From assembly GCF_024494655.1 (NCBI RefSeq), contig NZ_JANHDL010000006.1, positions 124,001 through 188,000 on the forward strand: a stretch of 64,000 nucleotides of DNA. Reading direction: 5' to 3'. The notes beneath the pieces were generated by a model. That model was not told the DNA's origin and searched no databases. It saw only the letters and a list, made by a program, of their open reading frames with translations. Source of the stretch: Halorubrum laminariae (GTDB lineage: Archaea; Halobacteriota; Halobacteria; Halobacteriales; Haloferacaceae). Below are positions 34,620 to 43,222 of this stretch, in pieces; the stretch's first letter is position 1; each line of letters opens with the position of its first letter. Made by a program: the position numbers and the translations under genes.

Positions 34620-35897
34620 TTACCTTGAGCCCGAATCGATCGATTCGAGTGCAGCGTCGAGCGGTTCTGAAATCCCCGATACCGCCGTTTGAACCGTAGC
34701 GATCGCCGTCGGCGTTCCGACGAGGATCCCGGCATGCGCGTTCGACCCGCGATCGCCGTCCGATCGGCCGGTCGAGCCTCGGTCGCACGGACTCCCGCCG
34801 TCGGTCGCTGACGGGGAGGCGGCGGTCTCGCATTCGGTCCCTGCGACCGCGAAAGACGCACCAGTCGCGGAATCCGCGTCCGCGGCGGTCGTCGCGGCCC
34901 GGAGTGCTCCGACGGCCTCAGCGGTCAGCCCGCCGAGTTCGTAGGTGCAGACGACGGCGTCGCGAGCGACGGAACGGTCGGCGGCGAGCCGATCGAGGTG
35001 GCGTTCCGCCTCGCGGACCGTCGTCACGTCGAGCTCCTCGACGGTGACCGCAGCGGTTCCCGTCCCGTTTCGACCGGTCCGCCTGCGGTTTCGAGTGAAT
35101 TTCGCGCCGACGAGCGCCGCGTCGCGCGTCTCGGCCACGTCGTGAGTGCGGATCACGTGTGCGCCGCGTTCGACGGCCATCGAGGTGGCCGCGAGGGAGA
35201 CTGGCAAGGCCTCCTCGGTCGTCCGCCCCGCGATCTTCTTGAGGAAGCTCTTGCGGTTGATCGAGACGAGCAGGGGGCGGCCGTACCCGCGGAACTCACG
35301 CAGCCGGTGAAACGTCTCGCGGTCGTCACCGTGCGTCTTCGCCTCGGACCACCCGCCGAACGCGGGATCGAGGATCGTCTTGTCCGTGAATCCGTTCATC
35401 GAGAGCGCCTCGTAAATCTCATCGACGTCCTCGATCGCGCCCGGACGCACTAGGTCGGGCGGTGAGGCCATCTTGGAGACGGCAGCGTCGTGTTCGCGGC
35501 AGACGCGGGGCATCTCGGGGTCGGCGAACCCGCAGATGTCGTTGACCATGTCGAAGCCGCGTGAGAGCGCTTCGTCTGCGACCTCGTGGTACCTAGTCTC
35601 GATCGACCAGACCGCGTCGCCGGAGGTCGATTCGAGCGTCTCGACCGCGGTGTCGAGCCGCTCTAGCTCCTGTTCGGCGGAGAGCACGTCGAGGTCCTTG
35701 TTGGCCGATTCGAGGCCGACATCGACGATGTCTGCACCCTCGCCGATCAGCTCGTCGTCGACGTACGCGGCGGCCTCGCCGGGATCGTCATACACGCTCG
35801 GGTCGTACGGCGACTCCTCGGAGACGTTGAGCACGCCCATGATCCGCGGCGGGTGGTCGTCGCCGATCCCGAGTCCCGCGGCGTCCACGTTTCGCAT
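34620..35897 (-). CDS. folP: dihydropteroate synthase family protein with C-terminal extension
   Basis: A 425-residue protein. The first ~250 residues form a DHPS TIM barrel: PRIMGVLNVSEESPYDP, GADIVDVGLESANKD, SIETRYHEVADEALSRGFDMVNDICGFADPEM, ILDPAFGGWSEAKTH, LVSINRKSFLKKIAGRT and RGAHVIRTHDV. The pattern differs from bacterial FolP at several usual residues. A C-terminal extension of ~150 residues follows the barrel. It begins DVTTVREAERHLDRL and contains a Ser/Gly/Asp-rich run (ETAASPSATDGGSPCDRGSTGRSDGDRGS), with ILVGTPTAIATVQTAV near the end. It precedes mptE in the same direction, so a folate role is likely. Confidence 0.85.
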   Translation of the reverse strand: MRNVDAAGLGIGDDHPPRIMGVLNVSEESPYDPSVYDDPGEAAAYVDDELIGEGADIVDVGLESANKDLDVLSAEQELERLDTAVETLESTSGDAVWSIETRYHEVADEALSRGFDMVNDICGFADPEMPRVCREHDAAVSKMASPPDLVRPGAIEDVDEIYEALSMNGFTDKTILDPAFGGWSEAKTHGDDRETFHRLREFRGYGRPLLVSINRKSFLKKIAGRTTEEALPVSLAATSMAVERGAHVIRTHDVAETRDAALVGAKFTRNRRRTGRNGTGTAAVTVEELDVTTVREAERHLDRLAADRSVARDAVVCTYELGGLTAEAVGALRAATTAADADSATGASFAVAGTECETAASPSATDGGSPCDRGSTGRSDGDRGSNAHAGILVGTPTAIATVQTAVSGISEPLDAALESIDSGSR

Positions 35898-36780
35898 ACG
35901 CTCACCACGGGCGCGAGCGACATAAACGAGGCGTGTACCCGACGCCCTCGCCGGCGGACCCGTTTCTGTCTATCGAAATACGGAGATGAATGGACGATAT
36001 CTGGTGTCAGAAGACGTGAGAGGGTGAGACACGACGGAACCTGTCATCCACGCGTTAACCGCGTCCGGCACGTAACGGGAGTCCACAGAAGCCGAAGATC
36101 GGTTTCTCGGAATCGCGGTCACGGCCCTCCTCATGACGTTCGGAGGCGAATTACTCGCGGTCCCGCTCCTCGTCACGATCGGTGTGGGCGGGGTCTTCGC
36201 CGACCGGGCTCGATAACAGGAATTGACTCGATAACAGGAACCCCTCGGTTGGCGCAGACTGCGTTTGATCGGTGGTGAGAGCGCGTAATGCAGACGCCGC
36301 CGACGAGGTACGTAAGCGGACACCCTCGACAGCCACGCTACGTACACTGGAACGTGCGATGTGGTGGCGTGCCTCCGAGCGTCCGACAGGGCGCGAGGAG
36401 TCCGCGAGGGACGCGGTGAGCGCTCGGAGAGCGCGAACCGCGAGGCTGGGGAGGTGTGAGGTGCTGGGCTGTGCGGTGTGGTGCGGTGTGGTGCGGTGTG
36501 GTGCGGTGTGGTGCGGTGTGGTGCGGTGTGGTACGGTGTGGTGCGGTGTGGTGCGGTGTCGTACGGTGTGGTGCGGTGTGGTGCGGTGTGGTACGGTGTG
36601 GTGCGGTGTGGTGCGGTGTGGTACGGTGTGGTGCGGTGTGGCGCGGGGCTCTGGGGGTGTTCACCGCGCCAGCAACGATAGACAAACAGCCGCCAGCAAC
36701 ACCACTCGACCGCGTATACTCCGCCACTCCAACCGCGTGCACCACTCACTCCCGTCGTCAACCGCCGCTCCGCCCGACTC
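35898..36780. repeat. gene-poor gap with a 17-copy 10-bp minisatellite
   Basis: About 880 bases with no full gene. From 36471 to 36640 the sequence is 17 copies of a 10-bp unit gtgcggtgtg (a pair of GTGYG 5-mers), with gtacggtgtg replacing it every third unit at 36531, 36561, 36591 and 36621, so a 30-bp higher-order period is visible. A 14-bp direct repeat (ctcgataacaggaa) occurs at 36209-36222 and 36227-36240. The 21-bp dispersed sequence (36441-36461) also lies here. Open frames across the repeat in all six frames are repeat artefacts. Confidence 0.92.
36076..36216 (+). pseudogene. possible remnant of a membrane protein gene
   Basis: From just after an in-frame TAA (36073-36075) to a stop at 36214-36216 the frame reads a typical membrane-helix tail (DRFLGIAVTALLMTFGGELLAVPLLVTIGVGGVFADRAR). 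It has a single internal ATG at 36133, no upstream start and no neighbouring gene in frame. It may be the last piece of a lost membrane protein or chance hydrophobic coding. Confidence 0.3.
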
Positions 36781-37332
36781 TCACAGCTCGAACGCCAGCG
36801 AGTCTCCGACTCCGACGCCGTTTCGGTCGGTCCACTCGTAGGGGACCTCCAGCACGTACTGTCCGGATCCGGGGTACTGCTGCTCGCTCCCGTCCTCGTT
36901 CGGTCCCGGCTCGGACGCGTGATGAATGCGAACGATTTCTCGATCGCTGTCGACGTAGACGATATCGATCCCGAAGCTCATGTCTGGCATGATGTATGTG
37001 AGCGACTCGCGGGGCGAGTCGTACACGAACAGCATGCCGGCGTTCTCGGGCAGCGACAGGGCGTCGCTGAGCCCGAGAGTCCGCTTGTTACTGGTGTTTG
37101 CGACCGCGGCTCTCACGGTTCCGAGGGTTGCGCCGCTCTCGCCGTCCTCGACCGTCACACGCGTCGCCTCGTAGTCGGCGTACGGACCGGACGGCCAGTC
37201 GATGGGCTCGTCGCTGTCGGCGGTCTCCTCGCTTCCGTCGGTGTCGTCTGCCACCGGGGCGCTCCCGGCACAGCCCGCGAGCCCGCCGACGGCGACGGCA
37301 CCGACCGCACTCAGGTATCTCCGGCGTCGCAT
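36781..37332 (-). CDS. DUF192-family lipoprotein
   Basis: A 183-residue protein beginning MRRRRYLSAVGAVAVGGLAGC with a lipobox Cys at residue 21 and a signal with an Arg run that could suit Tat export. The mature part after an acidic linker contains the DUF192 fold: TVRAAVANTSNKRTLGLSDALSLPENAGMLFVYDSPRESLTYIMPDMSFGIDIVYVDSDREIVRIHHA, ending VLEVPYEWTDRNGVGVGDSLAFEL. Function is unknown. ATG at 37332 is the start because the signal begins there. Confidence 0.9.
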   Translation of the reverse strand: MRRRRYLSAVGAVAVGGLAGCAGSAPVADDTDGSEETADSDEPIDWPSGPYADYEATRVTVEDGESGATLGTVRAAVANTSNKRTLGLSDALSLPENAGMLFVYDSPRESLTYIMPDMSFGIDIVYVDSDREIVRIHHASEPGPNEDGSEQQYPGSGQYVLEVPYEWTDRNGVGVGDSLAFEL

Positions 37333-37479
37333 TGGCGTGACCACGCGACGCGCGCGTAAATGTCTCACGAGGATTTCTCACGAGGAGTTCGGCACGCCAC
37401 GAGGCCGCTTGCACGGACGAATCTGGTCGTTCGTTCCCGGAAGGACGCGCTTTTATCGCCGCCTCGCGTACGCTCGCGC

Positions 37480-38067
37480 ATGTCGAAAGTGAGCATCGGC
37501 CTCCGCGGATGGCGGTTCGATGAAGACGAGATATTCACCGGCGACGAGGAGCTGAAGCCCCTCGACGAGATTCCGGAGGAGCCCCGAGAGCGACTCCTCA
37601 GGCTCGTCGCCCTCGTCGAAGAGCCCTGCGACGTGTGTTACCTCGAACACGGCGAAGGAGAGGTTCACCGCTGTAATCAAGCCGAGATCGTGTACGGCGA
37701 GCCCAAAGGCGAGGTGTTGTTGTGCCCCGAACACGAGCCGGACTTCATCTACTGGTTCCGCGAGGAAGACGGCAGCGAGTATACCGGTGACTTGGAGTTC
37801 GGCGACCGCTTCCACGAGTGGGTCGCCGCGGGCAACGAGGCTCCCGAGGGATACGGCTCCGTCGAGCACGTCGAAGAGGACCCCGACGGCCTTCCGGATC
37901 TCCCCGACCAGCAGGACATTCAGGAGCGCGTCGAGCAGGGCTTCGAGGGCAAACGGATCGACATTCTCGAACTCGCCGGGCAGACCGACGACGAGGAGGA
38001 ACTGAACGAAGACGACCTCGCCAACTCGGATGTCGACCTCTCGACCGACTACCCGTCGAACCGATGA
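37480..38067 (+). CDS. Cys/His-rich conserved haloarchaeal protein
   Basis: A 195-residue acidic soluble protein. It has a [46 protein letters not shown] segment with four Cys and several His, a likely zinc or structural metal site, and an acidic C-terminal tail. An AT-rich TATA-like element (cttttatcg, ~37450) precedes the ATG. It is coupled to trmJ by an ATGA overlap, which suggests a role in RNA or translation, but this is inference. Confidence 0.8.
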   Translation: MSKVSIGLRGWRFDEDEIFTGDEELKPLDEIPEEPRERLLRLVALVEEPCDVCYLEHGEGEVHRCNQAEIVYGEPKGEVLLCPEHEPDFIYWFREEDGSEYTGDLEFGDRFHEWVAAGNEAPEGYGSVEHVEEDPDGLPDLPDQQDIQERVEQGFEGKRIDILELAGQTDDEEELNEDDLANSDVDLSTDYPSNR

Positions 38068-38957
38068 GCGGAATGGAGACGGACGACACCGAGATGTCGA
38101 CAGAGCGAGACGACACTGAGGCGGAGCGCGATGGTGCGAGCGGCCGCGACGACGACACCGAGACAGACCACGACAACGACCCGGCCGCCCGCCGGAAGCC
38201 CCTCGTCGTCGTCGTCGAGCCGGAAACACCGGGCAACGTCGGTACCATCGCCCGGGCGATGAAGAACTTCGGACTCGACGACCTCAAGCTCGTGAATCCG
38301 CCCGAGCTGGCGGAAGACGGCGAGGCCTACGGATTCGCGGGCCACGCCCGCGAGGACGTGCTTCCGAACGCCGACGAGGTGACCTTCGACGAGGTCGTCG
38401 AGAGATACCACACCGTCGGCACCACGGCTATCACCGGCGAGGACGACCAGAGCCACGAGCGATTCCCGTTCAAGACGCCCGTCGAACTCCGGGAGTCGCT
38501 GAAGACCGTCGACGCTCCCACCGCGATCGTCTTCGGACGAGAAGGCCGCGGACTCAACAACGAGGAACTTTCGCGGCTCGACGAGGTGTGTTCGATCCCG
38601 GCGGACGATGACTACCCCGTGCTCAACCTCGGTCAGGCCGCGACGGTGCTGTTGTACGAGCTTCGCGAACTGACCGTCGGAGAGACCCAACTGCCCGACA
38701 CCGCGGTGACGCGCGCGCCGGAGGCCGACGTGGAACGCTTCCACGAGTACTTCGGCGAGTTCCTCGCGTCGACCGGCCAGCGCGAGCACGTGCGCGAGAA
38801 GAACGCACTCCTGATGCGGCGGCTGATCGGTCGGGCGCATCCTACGGAGCGCGAGATCCACTCGCTGCTCGGCACGTTCCGCAAGGCGAACACGAAGCTG
38901 TCGCACGCGGATCACCTCGCCGCGAAGCACGACGAGCCGGTCTACCCGACGGAGTAA
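38064..38957 (+). CDS. trmJ: SPOUT tRNA/rRNA methyltransferase, TrmJ-like
   Basis: A 297-residue SAM-dependent ribose 2'-O-methyltransferase. After an acidic N-terminal 40 residues it shows the SPOUT knotted fold: [88 protein letters not shown]. The C-terminal extension ([35 protein letters not shown]) fits the TrmJ/TrmH group that modifies position 32 of tRNAs. It overlaps the preceding gene by ATGA. Confidence 0.93.
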   Translation: MSGMETDDTEMSTERDDTEAERDGASGRDDDTETDHDNDPAARRKPLVVVVEPETPGNVGTIARAMKNFGLDDLKLVNPPELAEDGEAYGFAGHAREDVLPNADEVTFDEVVERYHTVGTTAITGEDDQSHERFPFKTPVELRESLKTVDAPTAIVFGREGRGLNNEELSRLDEVCSIPADDDYPVLNLGQAATVLLYELRELTVGETQLPDTAVTRAPEADVERFHEYFGEFLASTGQREHVREKNALLMRRLIGRAHPTEREIHSLLGTFRKANTKLSHADHLAAKHDEPVYPTE

Positions 38958-38962
38958 GCCGG

Positions 38963-39652
38963 ATGGACGGGATCCCGCTTCACGACGATCTGCTCGCCGG
39001 CATGCGCGACGTCTCGCCGCTCATGCTCGGGATCGTTCCCTTCGCGCTCGTCGCCGGAATCGCCGCCGTCGACGCGGGACTCGGGCTCGCGGAGGCGGTG
39101 GGGATGTCCGTGATCGTGTTCGCTGGCGCGTCACAGCTCGCCGCGCTCGACCTCATCGGGTCGAGCGCGCCACTCGCGGTCGTGATCGGCACGGCTGTTG
39201 TGATCAATCTCCGGATGATGATGTACTCGGCGTCGATCGCTCCCCACTTCGCCCGGTACGCACGGGGAATCCGTGCCGGGCTCGCGTACTTCCTCACCGA
39301 TCAGGCGTACGCGCTCTCAGTCGCGGAGTTCAGCGGCAACGACGACCGAAGCAGATGGCGGTACTACCTCGGTGCGGCGGCGTCGCTGTGGATCGTTTGG
39401 CAGATCGGCACGGTCGTCGGTGTCGTAGTCGGTGCGGGCGTTCCCGACGCGTGGGGACTCACGTTCGCGGTTCCGCTGGTATTCCTCGCCCTTCTCGTTC
39501 CGGCGATGAAGGACCGACCGACCACCGCCGCGGGCGTGGCCGGCGGCGCGGTCGCCGTCGCCGCGGCCGGCCTCCCGCTCAACCTCGGGCTGCTCGCGGG
39601 AGCCGTTACCGGCATCCTCGTTGGACTGCTGACGGAGGCCCGAGAGCGATGA
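38963..39652 (+). CDS. azlC: AzlC-family branched-chain amino acid exporter subunit
   Basis: A 229-residue membrane protein with about seven TM helices, containing the AzlC blocks SPLMLGIVPFALVAGIAAVDAGLGLAEAVGMSVIVFAGASQLAALDLIG, AVVINLRMMMYSASIAPHFARY and YFLTDQAYALSVAEF. Together with AzlD it forms an exporter for branched-chain amino acids or their analogues. It starts a few bases after trmJ and overlaps azlD by ATGA, giving a likely operon trmJ-azlC-azlD. Confidence 0.94.
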   Translation: MDGIPLHDDLLAGMRDVSPLMLGIVPFALVAGIAAVDAGLGLAEAVGMSVIVFAGASQLAALDLIGSSAPLAVVIGTAVVINLRMMMYSASIAPHFARYARGIRAGLAYFLTDQAYALSVAEFSGNDDRSRWRYYLGAAASLWIVWQIGTVVGVVVGAGVPDAWGLTFAVPLVFLALLVPAMKDRPTTAAGVAGGAVAVAAAGLPLNLGLLAGAVTGILVGLLTEARER

Positions 39653-40044
39653 CGGGTGTCGCACTCACTCACGCCGTCCTCGCTCAGGGAGTCCTCGCTC
39701 AGGGCCTGTTCAGCGGGTCTCTGGACGTGTGGATCGCCATCACGGCCATCGGCGTCGCGACGTACGGCTTCCGGCTCTCCTTCATTCACCTGTTCGGCCG
39801 GATCGACGAGGTACCTCCGTCAGTGAAGCGCCCGCTCCGGTACGTCCCGCCGGCGGTGCTCGCGGCGCTCGTGTTTCCTGACTTCGTGACGCTCGAACCG
39901 TCGGCGGTCGCGACGCTCGCAGATGAGCGGCTGATCGCGGGCGCGGTCGCGGGTGCGGTCGCGTGGCGCACCGAGAACGTGTTCGCGACGATCACGGTCG
40001 GGATGGTCGTGTTGTGGCTGTTCCGCTTCGTCGTGTTCGCGTAG
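39649..40044 (+). CDS. azlD: AzlD-family small membrane subunit
   Basis: A 131-residue protein with four TM helices (VWIAITAIGVATYGFRLSFIHLF; VPPAVLAALVFPDFVTL; LIAGAVAGAVAWRTENVF; ITVGMVVLWLFRFVVFA). The Thr-Tyr-Gly-Phe-Arg in the first helix and the RYVPPAVLAALVFP run are AzlD family features. Its ATG overlaps the azlC stop by ATGA. Confidence 0.92.
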   Translation: MTGVALTHAVLAQGVLAQGLFSGSLDVWIAITAIGVATYGFRLSFIHLFGRIDEVPPSVKRPLRYVPPAVLAALVFPDFVTLEPSAVATLADERLIAGAVAGAVAWRTENVFATITVGMVVLWLFRFVVFA

Positions 40045-40105
40045 GTCGGGCAGAGAGACCGCTCCTCAGTCGATCCGTCCCCCGGAGTTCATCGTTCTCG
40101 GACAC

Positions 40106-40378
40106 TCATCGTTCCCGGCCGCCGACTCGCTCCGGCGATGACTCGCGCTCGCGGGCCGCGGCGATCCGCTGTGCGGCGTCGGCGACCGCGTCGAGGGCAG
40201 CGAAGAGTCGATAGCCGAGATACGGGCCGATCGAGAGCACTGCCACCGCGACGAGACCGAGCAGGATCTGCGCGACGACGACCACGGAGTACGCGAGTGC
40301 GAGCAGACTCACCGCGCCCAGCGTCGCGCCGATCGGCGTGGTGAGGGCCCCGGAGGGAGAAAGCGGGTCATGTGCCAT
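40106..40378 (-). CDS. small two-TM membrane protein
   Basis: A 90-residue protein with two hydrophobic helices (IGATLGAVSLLALAYSVVVVAQILLGLVAVAVLSIGPYLGYRLF) and a charged C-terminal helix (DAVADAAQRIAAARERESSPERVGGRER). No domain is recognised. It stands between azlD and the oxidoreductase gene on the opposite strand to azlD. Confidence 0.65.
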   Translation of the reverse strand: MAHDPLSPSGALTTPIGATLGAVSLLALAYSVVVVAQILLGLVAVAVLSIGPYLGYRLFAALDAVADAAQRIAAARERESSPERVGGRER

Positions 40379-40435
40379 ACGCAGCGCTACCGGCGGCGGT
40401 CACTTAAAAATGGACGGCGCTGGTGGACCCGATCG

Positions 40436-42358
40436 TCAGTCGTCGGCCGGTGCCGCGGAGTCGCCAGCGGAGACGCCGGTGCCGGGACCGATGTCGATGC
40501 CGAGGTCCGCGAGCTTCTCGTCGGGGACGACGCCGTCGACCCAGTCGCGGGTCTCGTAGTACTCCGCTTTCATCTGGTCGAGTTCGACCAGTTCACCCTC
40601 GCTCGCACCCGTGCCGGGGATGGCGTCCGGGTGCCCCTCGATGAACCGGTTCGGCAGCGTGTCGTCAGCGCCGTCGAAGCCGGCGAGGTTGTTGAAGTAC
40701 CGTTCGAGGTTGTACACCCGCTCGCCGGCCTCGAACAGCTCGTCTTCGCTGACGTCGCGGCCGGTCATCCCGTTGTACTGGAGCACGTACTCTTCGATCC
40801 CCTCGGCGAACGCGCTGAACTTGCAGATGTCGAAGGAGTCGGAGACGGCGTGCAGGTTCTGGAAGGTGGCGGTCAGTTCGCCTTTGCCCTCCCACTCGTA
40901 CGGGTCAACCTTCTCCGGAATGCCGAGGATTTCGGCAGCCGGCGTGTAGCCGCGCAGGTGACACGCGCCGCGGTTGGAGGTCGCGTACGCGATCCCCATC
41001 CCCTTCATGCAGCGCGGGTCGTAGGCGGCCATCGTCTGTCCCTTCACGGAGAGCTTGTTGCCGTGTGCGTCCTTCGAGTCCGCGACGCGCTCCGGCCCCT
41101 CCGCGAGCAGGTCGCCCAGATCCGACGATCGGAGGCCGATCTCCTCGATGAGATCGATCATCGCCTCTGAGTCGCCCCAGTCGAGGTGACCGACTCCCTC
41201 CAGCTTGCCCTGCTCACTCATCTCCATCGCCATCGCCATCATGTTGCCCGTCTCGATGGTGTCGATGCCGAGATCGTTACACTGGTCGATCATCACGGCG
41301 ACCTCGTCGCGGTCGGAGTGGCCCGAGTTCGGACCGAGCGCCCACGCGGACTCGTACTCGTACGACTCCATGCGGACGTTCATATCCTCGCCTTTGTGGG
41401 TGACGTCGACCTCGACCTCCTTTTTACACGCCACGGGACAGGAGTGACACGTCGGCTCGTCCACGAGGATGTTCTCGCGGACGTTCTCTCCCGAGACGCG
41501 CTCCGCTTGGACGTCGACGCCGTCGGCCTCGCTGTACGCTTCGGTGGAGGTGTGTTTCGCGTTCTTCGTCGGAAGCCCGTCCATCTCCTCGGTCGCGTTC
41601 ATCAGGACGTTGGTGCCGTACATCGAGAGCCCGCCCTCGTTGGGCGCGGTCACGTCCGACTCGCGGATGACCTCCATCGCCTGCTGGTAGCCCTCTTGGA
41701 ACGTCTCCGGATCGGCGGGTTTGGGCATATCGGTGCCCCCGCGGACGACGACCGCTTTCACGTTCTTCGACCCCATCACGGCACCCGTGCCGCCGCGGCC
41801 CGAGGCGCGGTCGTCCTCGTTGATGACGCAGGCGTACCTGACGCCGTTCTCGCCGCCCTGTCCGATCGCCATCACGGAGAGGTTCTTGCCGACGGAGCCG
41901 TCGACCTCCTCGCCGAGCGCGTCGATCGTGTCGTGAACGCCCTGTCCCCAGAGGTGGGAGGCGTCGCGTACCTCGACCTCGCCGTCCTCGACGAGGAGGT
42001 AGACGGGGTCGTCGCTCGCGCCGTCGAGCAGGATGCCGTCGAGCCCGGCCCACTTGAGCCGCGCCCCGGACCAGCCGCCGTGGTGCGAGTCGGTGACCGT
42101 CCCCGTGAGCGGGGACTTGGTCACTAGGGCGATGCGGCCGCTCATCACGGTCTGGGTCCCCGTGAGCGGTCCCGTCATGAACGCGAGCCGGTTGTCGGGG
42201 CCCAGCGGGTCGACATCGGGCCCCGCGTCGAAGGCGTACTTCACGCCGAGCCCGCGCGCACCGATGTACTTTTTCGCGTCTTCGTCGTCGATTCCCTGAT
42301 AGTTGACCTCGCCCGCTCCGAGGTCGACCTGTGCTACTCGATTTCGGTAGCCGCCCAT
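40436..42358 (-). CDS. tungsten-dependent aldehyde:ferredoxin oxidoreductase family enzyme
   Basis: A 640-residue AOR family protein that oxidises aldehydes using a tungsto-bispterin and a [4Fe-4S] cluster. Cluster ligands are CHSCPVACKK plus the distal Cys in FDICKFSAF; pterin-binding blocks are KSPLTGTVTDSHHGGWSGARLKWAG and the GGTGAVMGSKNVKAVVVRG loop, with NRGACHLRGYTPAAEILG and MKGMGIAYATSNRGA. It starts at ATG 42358 (MGGYRNRVAQVDL), ~25 bases downstream of a TATA-like ctaatataat (42384-42392 on the minus strand), which favours it over two upstream ATGs. The substrate is unknown. Confidence 0.93.
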   Translation of the reverse strand: MGGYRNRVAQVDLGAGEVNYQGIDDEDAKKYIGARGLGVKYAFDAGPDVDPLGPDNRLAFMTGPLTGTQTVMSGRIALVTKSPLTGTVTDSHHGGWSGARLKWAGLDGILLDGASDDPVYLLVEDGEVEVRDASHLWGQGVHDTIDALGEEVDGSVGKNLSVMAIGQGGENGVRYACVINEDDRASGRGGTGAVMGSKNVKAVVVRGGTDMPKPADPETFQEGYQQAMEVIRESDVTAPNEGGLSMYGTNVLMNATEEMDGLPTKNAKHTSTEAYSEADGVDVQAERVSGENVRENILVDEPTCHSCPVACKKEVEVDVTHKGEDMNVRMESYEYESAWALGPNSGHSDRDEVAVMIDQCNDLGIDTIETGNMMAMAMEMSEQGKLEGVGHLDWGDSEAMIDLIEEIGLRSSDLGDLLAEGPERVADSKDAHGNKLSVKGQTMAAYDPRCMKGMGIAYATSNRGACHLRGYTPAAEILGIPEKVDPYEWEGKGELTATFQNLHAVSDSFDICKFSAFAEGIEEYVLQYNGMTGRDVSEDELFEAGERVYNLERYFNNLAGFDGADDTLPNRFIEGHPDAIPGTGASEGELVELDQMKAEYYETRDWVDGVVPDEKLADLGIDIGPGTGVSAGDSAAPADD

Positions 42359-42480
42359 TTCAGTCATGTAATGTTCTACCATTATATTAGAGCCGTAGCG
42401 GGTTAGGTGTTGATTCGCAAAAGTAACCGGAACCTATTACACGTCGGAATCCTCTGTCGCGGCCCCTCACTCCGAATCGA

Positions 42481-43131
42481 GTGGCTGCGTCCGGCGATTT
42501 CGACTCGGACGTGCGCGCTCCGCGGGCCGCACTGGGAGTTAACCCGATCCGTGTCGAAACCCGCGGCGTGTCTCCCCCTCGCCGCGGTCCCCGGACGCAC
42601 GGTCGCAGCTCTCGGATTCGCAGACGTGATCCGTGGACGCTCGTCGCCGCGATCGTGACGGCCATCCTCCTCGCGTCGCTCGTACCGGTGCCGGACCTCG
42701 CGATCGGCTGCGTGCCGGATGGTGGTCAGGGAGCCGGGCTGCTTCCGGCGTGGGTGGGTGTCACCACGCTGTTCCATCTCGTCGGCTACGCGGCCCTCGG
42801 TGCGGCCGTGACTCGGGCCGCGCACGCGACGCCGACGGTCGAGCGGAGCAGGCGTGCGGACGACCGTGAGACCGACGCCGTCTCCGCCGACGCGGACAGG
42901 AATCCGGCCGCCGCAACCTCGCTCGTCGCCGCCACCGCGGTCGGTATTCCCGTCGCCACCGTGGCCGGAATCCTCGTCGCCACCGCGGTCGGGTTCGGCG
43001 TGGAGTTCGCGCAGTCGACCGTTCCGTGGCGATCGTTCGCGTGGACCGACGCCGGCGTCAACACGATCGGCGCGGCCGTCGGTTCGGGAGGCTACGCGGT
43101 CCGACAGATCCGGTCGTCCGCGTCGCGGTAG
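42481..43131 (+). CDS. VanZ-family membrane protein
   Basis: About 216 residues from a GTG start; the first ~50 are Arg/Pro/Gly-rich without homology, so the true start could lie further in. Four TM helices follow (LVAAIVTAILLASLVPVPDLAIG; GVTTLFHLVGYAALGAAVTRAA; ATAVGIPVATVAGILVATAVGFGVEFAQ; TDAGVNTIGAAVGSGGYAV). The GFGVEFAQSTVPWRSFAWTDAGVNTIGAAVG stretch matches VanZ-like proteins. A loop insert (ERSRRADDRETDAVSADADRNP) separates helices two and three. Confidence 0.72.
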   Translation: MAASGDFDSDVRAPRAALGVNPIRVETRGVSPPRRGPRTHGRSSRIRRRDPWTLVAAIVTAILLASLVPVPDLAIGCVPDGGQGAGLLPAWVGVTTLFHLVGYAALGAAVTRAAHATPTVERSRRADDRETDAVSADADRNPAAATSLVAATAVGIPVATVAGILVATAVGFGVEFAQSTVPWRSFAWTDAGVNTIGAAVGSGGYAVRQIRSSASR

Positions 43132-43222
43132 ACCGATCGCGACTGCGCGGTTGCCCTCGGTCGATAGTCGATCGAACCGCGATGACGACACGACTTTACG
43201 CGCTCGGCCGTTTTCCCCGATA

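Noticed and set aside
34502..34699. Possible extra tRNA, suggested by ggttcgaat near 34516
   Set aside because: No T-stem or acceptor pairing could be formed on either strand.
36272..36992. Plus-strand frames of up to 189 codons through the 10-bp minisatellite (VRCGAVWCG repeats)
   Set aside because: All six frames stay open because the repeat lacks stop codons; composition is unlike haloarchaeal protein.
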